Source of the DNA: Promethearchaeota archaeon
Lineage (GTDB): Archaea; Asgardarchaeota; Lokiarchaeia; Sigyniarchaeales; SOKP01
Assembly (NCBI GenBank): GCA_030606095.1
Contig: JAUWHC010000042.1
Coordinates: 1 to 11,949 of the forward strand
Reading direction: 5' to 3'
Length of the DNA stretch: 11,949 bases
This document shows, piece after piece, positions 6,442 to 11,949 of the stretch. Each line of letters starts with the position of its first letter. The stretch's first letter is position 1. A program made the translations under genes and the position numbers. The notes beneath the pieces are model-generated. The model had not been told where the DNA came from and did no database searches. It saw nothing but the letters and a program-made list of their open reading frames with translations.

Positions 6442-7800
6442 TTACAAATTATATTTATTTTTCAGAAATTTTAATAAATTTTCTAAAAGTTCAAGAGATT
6501 TTCCTATGTAGTTATGCGGATTTAATAAATCATCAATTTCATCTTTTGTAAAACTTTCTGTTATTTTTCCGTTTTCTAATAAGATTTCTTTAATAAAACG
6601 ATTTTCTTTTTTTGCTTTTATTGCTGCTTTTCTTAAAATTTCATGCCCTTCTTGTCTTCCGATACCTTTTTCAACTAAATTTAGCATGATTTTTTCAGAT
6701 AAACAAGCTCCCTTGGTAAGATTTAGATTTTCTTCTATTCTTTCCTCATCAAATTCAACTTCTTGGATAATGCTTGTTAATTGTATTATCATAAAATCTA
6801 ACAGTATGAAATTTTCAGCAAAAATTATCCTTTCGTTAGCAGAATTCGTTAAATCTCTTTCATCTTCTAATATTATATTATCTAAAGCGGGTATAATATT
6901 GGATTTTAAAACTCTAGCTAAACTACAAATTCGTTCAGATTTATGGGGATTTCTCTTATGAGGCATAGTCGAGCTTCCTACTTGATTCTTTTTGAAAGGT
7001 TCAAATATTTCAGCGATTTCGTTTCTTTGGAGCACTCGAAATTGCCTTGCGACTTTAGCCAGTGATTGTCCTATCAACGCTGTTAAAAAGAGGACTTCAG
7101 CGTGACGATCTCTCTGAATTATTTGGTTCGCGATTAAAGCGGGATTTAATCCAAGCTCTTTCGTTATGAAATTCTGAATTTCAATACCCTTCTCTCCGAA
7201 ACTCGCCATATTTCCTACGGCACCCGACATTTTACCATATGATATACGATTTAGAGTTTCTTTTAATCTATCTAAATGTCTATCTATTTCGTATGCCCAC
7301 ACGCCGAACCTCATCCCATATGTAGTTGGAATAGCATGTTGTCCGTGAGTTCTTCCTATACAAACAAGCGATTTCTTATCCTCAATAACTTTTATTAGTT
7401 CTATTAAAAGCTTTTTTAAAGAATTAGTGATATATATTATAGCTTCTTTTAACTGTAATCCTGTTGCTGTATCTTCAATATCGTAACTTGTTGCCCCCAA
7501 ATGGACGTATTTTCCAGCATTTCCTTCACATTGTTCTGATAAAGCCTTAACCATAGCCATTAAATCGTGATGAATTTCATCATCAATCTCTTTTACCCGA
7601 TTTAATTTAACATAATTCAAATTAGCTTTCTTACCTATCTCTTCTGCGGCCTCTTGAGGAATATTGCCCCATTTAGCATGTGCTTTTGCTAGTACTGCCT
7701 CTACTTTTAACCAATTCTCTAATTTTTTTTCTTCTGTAAAAATTTCAGCTATTTTAGTTCGATAACGAGTTTCAACGGGATTAATAAATTTATGATCCAT
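6442..7800 (-). CDS. purB: Adenylosuccinate lyase
   Basis: A 452-residue member of the fumarase/aspartase superfamily. It cleaves SAICAR to AICAR plus fumarate, and adenylosuccinate to AMP plus fumarate, so it acts twice in purine synthesis. Diagnostic motifs: YVHLGATSYDIEDT (98-111), GRTHGQHAIPTTYG with the general-acid His152 (149-162), and the signature GSSTMPHKRNPHKSERI (275-291) carrying the catalytic flexible-loop Ser276/Ser277. Length is normal (about 430-480), and these enzymes act as homotetramers. The initiator ATG at 7800 starts MDHKFINPVETRY, the usual beginning of the family. There is no Shine-Dalgarno site. It is the first gene of a purB-purM-kinase series. The 145 bases upstream hold a TATA-like element and an inverted repeat (separate entry), so regulation at this promoter is likely. 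Confidence 0.95.
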   Translation of the reverse strand: MDHKFINPVETRYRTKIAEIFTEEKKLENWLKVEAVLAKAHAKWGNIPQEAAEEIGKKANLNYVKLNRVKEIDDEIHHDLMAMVKALSEQCEGNAGKYVHLGATSYDIEDTATGLQLKEAIIYITNSLKKLLIELIKVIEDKKSLVCIGRTHGQHAIPTTYGMRFGVWAYEIDRHLDRLKETLNRISYGKMSGAVGNMASFGEKGIEIQNFITKELGLNPALIANQIIQRDRHAEVLFLTALIGQSLAKVARQFRVLQRNEIAEIFEPFKKNQVGSSTMPHKRNPHKSERICSLARVLKSNIIPALDNIILEDERDLTNSANERIIFAENFILLDFMIIQLTSIIQEVEFDEERIEENLNLTKGACLSEKIMLNLVEKGIGRQEGHEILRKAAIKAKKENRFIKEILLENGKITESFTKDEIDDLLNPHNYIGKSLELLENLLKFLKNKYNL

Positions 7801-7809
7801 AGCTAACTT

Positions 7810-7873
7810 ATTGATCTTTTATTTCTATAATTGAAATAATCATGATCAATTATTATTCTTTTTTTAAATTTCT
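7810..7873 (-). promoter_or_regulatory. Probable purB promoter with inverted repeat over the start site
   Basis: On the minus strand a BRE-like AGAAA plus TATA-like TTTAAAAA occupies about 7861-7873, predicting transcription start near 7838. A perfect 8-base inverted repeat, ATAATTGA (7827-7834) and TCAATTAT (7846-7853), with centres 19 bases apart, covers that start. A further ATTGATC (7810-7816) mirrors GATCAAT (7844-7850), so ATTGA-type half-sites occur three times. This would fit a repressor acting on purB-purM. AT-richness makes chance matches possible. Confidence 0.35.
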
Positions 7874-7912
7874 ATTAAAAAGCGAATATCTACGAAATTT
7901 TAATTTATTATA

Positions 7913-7945
7913 GCTTTTTATTTAAAAAGTTTTGAAAATAAGATT
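7913..7945 (-). terminator. Possible uL2 terminator
   Basis: Just 16 bases after the uL2 stop, the minus-strand transcript can form CUUUUU/AAAAAG with a four-base loop (7914-7929), preceded by a further U-run (TTATTTTC). Short U-rich tracts after a gene are the usual archaeal termination signal; the hairpin is weak because it is mostly A-U. Confidence 0.3.
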
Positions 7946-8674
7946 TTAGTTCTGATGGCCTGTTCTCCTAGCGGCTATTTGTCCCACCTTTCTACCGGGA
8001 GGGGCATTTCTCGAGGTTGTTGTTGGCTTATGAGGACTTTGTTTTGCGCCTCCTCCATAGGGGTGACTTGCTGCGTTCATCGTGACTCCACGAACAACCG
8101 GCCATTTTATAGCTTTAGATCTTATATAATGGTGTTTATTACCAGCTTTTAAAAAAGGTTTATCGGTTCTTCCGCCACCAGCAACAACTCCAACGGTACA
8201 AAGGCAATTTTTATTAAACCATTTAGTTTTTTTTGATCGAAATAACACTTCAATGTTTTTACCCGATTTATTCCTTATAATGGCGGCTACTCCAGATGCT
8301 CTCGCAAATTTACCACCATCTTGCGGAGTTCCCTCAATATTAAATACAAGAGTTCCTAAGGGGATTTTTTTCACAGGTAAGATATTTCCTACTTTCACTT
8401 CTTGGTCATATCCCGTTTTAGACTGAATAAATTCCTGTCCTTCATAAATTCCTTCTGGAGGTAACCATAAACTTTTTTCCCCATCTTCGTACATAATTCT
8501 AGCTACTGGAGCTCCTCTACCTGGAGCGTGAACGAATTCAATCACTTTAAATTTTAACAATTTTTCATTTTTCTTGAAGGGACGATACTTTACCTTTCCT
8601 ACATGTCGGTGACTTGGAGATCGAGCCCATAAATGGCCGTATCCTTTTCTTTGAGCTAAAATTCGTTTTCCCAT
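7946..8674 (-). CDS. rpl2: 50S ribosomal protein uL2 (archaeal L2)
   Basis: A 242-residue protein matching archaeal/eukaryotic uL2, a core large-subunit protein near the peptidyl-transferase centre. It begins MGKRILAQRKG and carries the OB-like and SH3-like parts (HAPGRGAPVA at 49-58; EGTPQDGGKFARASG at 114-128). It ends in VRGVTMN...HPYGGG and PTTTSRNAPPGRKVGQIAARRTG-type sequence. The essential His is kept (His204), but the preceding VD of the usual VDHP is AS. A GTG at 8683 gives a longer frame, but ATG 8674 fits the family start and has GTGATC, complementary to the 16S 3' end, 3 bases upstream, so I take 8674. Neighbours are gatD (109 bases before) and purB (145 bases after), not the S10-cluster proteins (L3, L4, L23, S19) that usually surround it. 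Confidence 0.95.
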   Translation of the reverse strand: MGKRILAQRKGYGHLWARSPSHRHVGKVKYRPFKKNEKLLKFKVIEFVHAPGRGAPVARIMYEDGEKSLWLPPEGIYEGQEFIQSKTGYDQEVKVGNILPVKKIPLGTLVFNIEGTPQDGGKFARASGVAAIIRNKSGKNIEVLFRSKKTKWFNKNCLCTVGVVAGGGRTDKPFLKAGNKHHYIRSKAIKWPVVRGVTMNAASHPYGGGAKQSPHKPTTTSRNAPPGRKVGQIAARRTGHQN

Positions 8675-8677
8675 AAA

Positions 8678-8683
8678 GATCAC
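8678..8683 (-). promoter_or_regulatory. Shine-Dalgarno site of rpl2
   Basis: Minus strand GTGATC, 3 bases before ATG 8674, matches the archaeal anti-Shine-Dalgarno (GATCACCTCC). It decides against the GTG at 8683, which is part of this site itself. Confidence 0.6.
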
Positions 8684-8719
8684 TTACTATATCGAATTAG
8701 TAATATCTAATTAATAAAA

Positions 8720-8731
8720 GTTTAAATTTTT
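8720..8731 (-). promoter_or_regulatory. Probable TATA element of rpl2
   Basis: Minus strand AAAAATTTAAAC, about 25 bases above a predicted start near 8696, would give a leader of about 22 bases that includes the Shine-Dalgarno site. The site is in the 109-base gap after gatD. Confidence 0.3.
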
Positions 8732-8761
8732 TATTATTTTAGTTAGAATTTATTTAATTTT

Positions 8762-8783
8762 AAGATAAAACAAGAGAAACAAA
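8762..8783 (-). terminator. Possible U-rich terminator after gatD
   Basis: Directly after the gatD TGA the minus strand reads TTTGTTTCTCTTGTTTTATC, a pyrimidine/U-rich tract typical of archaeal termination. It would separate gatE-gatD from rpl2. Confidence 0.35.
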
Positions 8784-10142
8784 TCATAATTTTTTATTTT
8801 TTAATAACGCGTCTATATTATAATTAAAAGCGATTGGAACTTCTCTATCGATAAACTCCCCAGCGATGTTAGTTAACAATAGCTCTTTGATTTCTTTTAG
8901 ATCGTTTGTTTGGCCTAGTACCCAACCTAATTTAACATATCCAACTTCTGGTAAGAGGTTCCTACCTGGAATAACGCCTAAATGTTGTAATTCTCTCCCA
9001 GTGGAATACACATTCATCCCTACAAAACCATGTAAAGTTTGTGTGGTCATAAGAATAGTAATTCCCTCTTGAATGGCTCTTTCAATAGCATTATAAACAT
9101 ATGTGCTGACATGTCCAAGCCCTGTCCCTGCGAATACAATACCTCGATACCCATTATCGATATAAAACTCAATTAATTCGTTTTCCATTCCGGGATAAGA
9201 ATAAATGAGAGCTACTTTCTTCTCAAAATTCGTATTGATAGTAGTTTCAGATCGACTTCGTTTTCTGTAATTATTTTTAAATGTTTTAATCTTCCTGTTC
9301 CTTACCATTCCTAACGGAATATCATCAATAGTACGAAAAGTATCTCTTACTGAGGAATGCATTTTCCTTACTATTGTTCCCCTATGAATTAATCCATAAT
9401 CATGTGAAGGAGAACCTAGCATAGATACTACAACCTCAGCTATATCAGAAGTGGCTACGGTAGCAGCGTTTATCAGGTTTAAAGCAGCGTCAGAAGAAGG
9501 GCGATCAGAGCTTCTCTGACTCCCTGTTAACACAACTGGAATAGACAAATCTTTTAACATGAATGATAAAGCGGCGCTAGTAAATGTCATAGTATCTGTT
9601 CCATGTCCTATAACTACCCCATCAAAGCCAGAATCTACGGCTTGTTTAACTTTTTCTGCTAATTTTTGCCAATATTCAAATTTCATATTTTCTGATAATA
9701 TCTCAAAAACAATTTCGCAATCAAGATTACAAATTTCTGCCAATTCAGGAACGGAACTAAATAACTCACTTGGGGTAAAAGAAGGTATAACCGCCCCAGT
9801 CGTATAATCTAATCTTGAAGCAACCGTTCCTCCAGTTCCTAATAATTGAAGCTTAGGTAAATTTTTATTGTGTGGAAATTCTGTTTCTGGAAGTTTGTAA
9901 TTAGCTTCTCTTTTTCCAATTTTTTTTATATTTTGTATCTCAGAGACATTTATTCCAACATTATAGTTGTTTTCTAACTTGATTTCTATAAAATCAGGAG
10001 CAGAGTATTCGCTTCTTGGCATTACTATTCCTTCTAATTGTGTTTTGTTTGTAGTGATTTGAATAATGTCCCAGATCTCTATTGTATATTTTTTTAAAAG
10101 ATCTATAGATTTGCCTTTATATCCTTTTAGTTTATCTTCCAC
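8784..10142 (-). CDS. gatD: Glutamyl-tRNA(Gln) amidotransferase subunit D
   Basis: A 452-residue archaeal GatD, the asparaginase-like subunit that releases ammonia from an amide donor for GatE to convert Glu-tRNA(Gln) to Gln-tRNA(Gln). Residues 1-90 are the N-terminal barrel domain specific to GatD. The asparaginase core then shows LGTGGTVAS (101-109, catalytic Thr106), GHGTDTM (179-185, Thr182-Asp183), TGSQRSSDRPSSDAA (206-220) and a Lys in VRKMHSS, the catalytic-lysine region. Length is near the usual 420-450 residues. The start is GTG at 10142, lying immediately after the gatE TAA (zero-base gap). A good Shine-Dalgarno site, GGAGATGA, sits 5 bases before it inside the gatE tail, so the two subunits are probably translationally coupled and made in equal amounts. 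Single asparaginase is an alternative excluded by the N-domain and gatE partner. Confidence 0.95.
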   Translation of the reverse strand: MEDKLKGYKGKSIDLLKKYTIEIWDIIQITTNKTQLEGIVMPRSEYSAPDFIEIKLENNYNVGINVSEIQNIKKIGKREANYKLPETEFPHNKNLPKLQLLGTGGTVASRLDYTTGAVIPSFTPSELFSSVPELAEICNLDCEIVFEILSENMKFEYWQKLAEKVKQAVDSGFDGVVIGHGTDTMTFTSAALSFMLKDLSIPVVLTGSQRSSDRPSSDAALNLINAATVATSDIAEVVVSMLGSPSHDYGLIHRGTIVRKMHSSVRDTFRTIDDIPLGMVRNRKIKTFKNNYRKRSRSETTINTNFEKKVALIYSYPGMENELIEFYIDNGYRGIVFAGTGLGHVSTYVYNAIERAIQEGITILMTTQTLHGFVGMNVYSTGRELQHLGVIPGRNLLPEVGYVKLGWVLGQTNDLKEIKELLLTNIAGEFIDREVPIAFNYNIDALLKNKKL

Positions 10143-11949
10143 TTATTTCATCTCCTTTAATTTGTTTGATATTTGTATCTTCAATTCTTTAGAAATGATC
10201 TCACCATCTATTTTTCCTCGTACTTTTTTCATCACTTCCCCCATTAGTGGTCCCATGGATCTCATTTCTCTTTCTTTAATGACTTTTAAATTTTTAATTA
10301 CTATTTCATTAATTATTATTTTTAAATCTTCAATTGAAAGACTTTCAAGATTTAGATTCTCGATTGATTGTTCGATAGTGAGATTTGGAGAATCTGCTTT
10401 TAATCTCATTATAGCTTCGATAGCTTCTTTTCCAATTTTTTTATTTTTCAATTCTATGAAGATTTTTTTATAATCGTCATTAGTTATATTTTCTATTATT
10501 TTTCCTTCCCGCTTAATTGCTTTTGCTGTGTTTAATAATGTTGTTATGATTATTGAAGGTTTAGCTGGGTAAATATCTATTAAGCTGTCAAATAGAGATA
10601 ACGTCCCATTAAAAATTAATTTTTTAATGGAACTCTGTTCAACTTTGTACATTTTAGCATAATCTTCAATTATATCCCAAGGATAATTAGGTAAAGTCTT
10701 TTGAATTTGTTTAGTTTCTTCTATTGTATTCATTATTGCTTGTGAATCTGTATCAGGATATAAACGTGCCCCACCATGTAATTCTCTCAGGAATTCCGTA
10801 TTTCCATTGTCAAGTGCTTTTCTTGTCTCAGGCGGAACACCTTTAAAAACATACTTTATCCGATTAATAATTATATCTGTTGCTATTTTTAGGTCTTTAA
10901 TAGTCCCCAAAACTAAAACAAAGCAATCTTTTTCTTTTGAATTCAACTTATTTTGGATTTTTTCTATTTCGTCTTGAGAAAAATTATAATTTTCTAATTT
11001 TTCATCAGAATGGATAATCCCCTTTAGGCCTGAAATAACTTTTACCTTACTACTTACTTCGGTACCGAATCTATAATCCTCCATTAGTTCCTTTCCAAAA
11101 ATACCTTTGAAACCTTTAAAATTTAAACCATAGAGTTTTTTTCCCGATTTTATACCAGTTGCAATGGACTTTGATCCAGTTTTTCCCATTAAATTAGTTA
11201 AATCTACGGGCTCCTGAGGGATGTCATTTTCACTTATTTTTCGATTCTTTAATTCTTCTCTAATCTCTATTAGGTTAAGTTGACGTGAAATTTCATGATT
11301 AATCAATAAGGTTATCCAACTCAATTTTTGAACTCCTTTTATTTCAATCCGGGTTCCAGATTTAATGCTTACATTAATATCTTGCCTGATTGAGCCAAGA
11401 ACTTTTTTTACATTAGTTATCCATAGTAATAATCCAATTCTTTCAGCACATTCTCTACATTCTTCAGGTGAATTTATATCCGGTTGTGTTGTTACTTCTA
11501 CTAATGGAATTCCAAGGCGATCTAATCTGTAAAAATTAGTTTTATTTTCAGTTTTTATTTTCCTAGCAGCTTCTTCTTCTAAGCTTAATATAGCGATTCT
11601 GATTTTTTTACCTTTCTTTAAAGTTATGTATCCATCTGTTCCCAAAATCATTGTACGCTGAAACCCAGAAGGGACGCTTCCATCAAGATAATTTTTCCTA
11701 CTTACATGCATCTCTTCAATAATATTTGCATTAAGAAGCAAAGCTAATTCTAAGGCAATTTTTCTAGCTTCCTCATTACAGGAAAACGGGGGAGTGTCGT
11801 CTAACTCATAAGTACAAATTACATCGTTGTAACCTTCATAGATGATAGTCTTACCCTTTTTATATTCTGTTAGCATAGCTTTATCAAATGTGCCCATTTC
11901 TCCCAAAACGGGTCTCATATACCTCATTGTAGTAAAATCGGGCGCTCTA
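10143..11949 (-). CDS. gatE: Glutamyl-tRNA(Gln) amidotransferase subunit E (5' end outside window)
   Basis: GatE is the GatB-like subunit that phosphorylates Glu-tRNA(Gln) and amidates it with ammonia from GatD. About 602 codons are visible. The frame stays open to the right edge (reading RAPDFTT before MRYMRP), so the first roughly 30-60 residues, including the usual start, lie outside; the ATG at 11927 is internal. Kinase/amidation motifs from that Met: SGFQRT (88-93), NFYRLDRLGIPLVEVTTQPD, GSIRQDINVSI, EIKGVQ, and ELHGGARLYPDTDS. A GAD-type insert like that of archaeal/bacterial AspRS lies between (around LNFKGFKGIFGKEL). The tail is the helical and YqeY-like tRNA-binding part, with MGPLMGEVMKKVRGKIDG near the end. 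GatE with a GAD domain separates it from bacterial GatB. It is first in the gatE-gatD pair, and the tail contains the gatD Shine-Dalgarno site. Confidence 0.95.
   Translation of the reverse strand, partial: RAPDFTTMRYMRPVLGEMGTFDKAMLTEYKKGKTIIYEGYNDVICTYELDDTPPFSCNEEARKIALELALLLNANIIEEMHVSRKNYLDGSVPSGFQRTMILGTDGYITLKKGKKIRIAILSLEEEAARKIKTENKTNFYRLDRLGIPLVEVTTQPDINSPEECRECAERIGLLLWITNVKKVLGSIRQDINVSIKSGTRIEIKGVQKLSWITLLINHEISRQLNLIEIREELKNRKISENDIPQEPVDLTNLMGKTGSKSIATGIKSGKKLYGLNFKGFKGIFGKELMEDYRFGTEVSSKVKVISGLKGIIHSDEKLENYNFSQDEIEKIQNKLNSKEKDCFVLVLGTIKDLKIATDIIINRIKYVFKGVPPETRKALDNGNTEFLRELHGGARLYPDTDSQAIMNTIEETKQIQKTLPNYPWDIIEDYAKMYKVEQSSIKKLIFNGTLSLFDSLIDIYPAKPSIIITTLLNTAKAIKREGKIIENITNDDYKKIFIELKNKKIGKEAIEAIMRLKADSPNLTIEQSIENLNLESLSIEDLKIIINEIVIKNLKVIKEREMRSMGPLMGEVMKKVRGKIDGEIISKELKIQISNKLKEMK
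10148..10155 (-). promoter_or_regulatory. Shine-Dalgarno site of gatD
   Basis: Minus strand GGAGATGA, 5 bases before the GTG start at 10142 and within the last codons of gatE. Seven of eight bases fit the archaeal consensus GGAGGTGA. It supports the GTG start and coupling to gatE. Confidence 0.65.

Noticed and set aside
8675..8683. GTG at 8683 as the uL2 start
   Set aside because: It would add three residues not seen in the family, and the GTG is part of the Shine-Dalgarno site for ATG 8674.
11925..11927. ATG at 11927 as the real start of gatE
   Set aside because: The frame remains open to the window edge with family-like RAPDFTT upstream, and the known N-terminal part of GatE would be missing.
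1..11949. CRISPR array, transposon ends, integrase or tRNA gene
   Set aside because: No regularly spaced repeats, transposase or recombinase motifs, or tRNA cloverleaf were seen; the longest gene-free stretch is about 145 bases.

Overview
The window looks like a chromosomal segment of an AT-rich archaeon (clearly more than 60% A+T by eye). The archaeal assignment rests on a gatE-gatD pair (the archaea-specific tRNA-dependent Gln-tRNA amidotransferase), an archaeal-type ribosomal protein uL2, and Shine-Dalgarno sites of the GGAGATGA/GTGATC type that match the archaeal 16S 3' end. Short TATA-like promoters fit as well. A stand-alone Roadblock/LC7 protein, a metallophosphoesterase with a Vps29-like feature and the base composition make an Asgard (Lokiarchaeia-like) lineage plausible. 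That narrower placement is inference, not proof.

Layout. Nine genes form one long minus-strand block, read from the right edge leftwards: gatE (its 5' end lies beyond the window), gatD, rpl2 (uL2), purB, purM, a PfkB-family sugar/nucleoside kinase, a CPBP membrane protease, a YfcE/Vps29-like metallophosphoesterase, and a Roadblock/LC7 protein. Left of this block are a plus-strand alpha/beta hydrolase gene, a minus-strand nadC-type phosphoribosyltransferase, and a plus-strand NikR-like ribbon-helix-helix regulator at the left edge. No intergenic stretch exceeds about 150 bases, and I see no tRNA, rRNA, CRISPR array, insertion sequence or integrase.

Functional grouping. gatE and gatD (zero-base spacing) make the transamidation enzyme that supplies Gln-tRNA(Gln). 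uL2 follows as a lone ribosomal protein gene, away from the S10-type cluster where it normally sits. purB and purM (2-base spacing) are two steps of de novo purine synthesis, with a kinase 22 bases downstream that may belong to the same transcript. The CPBP protease and phosphoesterase genes are 12 bases apart and probably co-transcribed.

Most notable: the alpha/beta hydrolase gene is split by a 33-base in-frame insert. The insert carries a UGA stop inside a hairpin, and it lies exactly between the conserved HPHPQ and YGGNMHNN parts of the family motif. Everything on both sides looks intact. Other points of interest are a NikR-like protein without most of its nickel ligands, a long-form PurM resembling Bacteroidota enzymes, and an Asn-to-Glu change in the metal site of the phosphoesterase.
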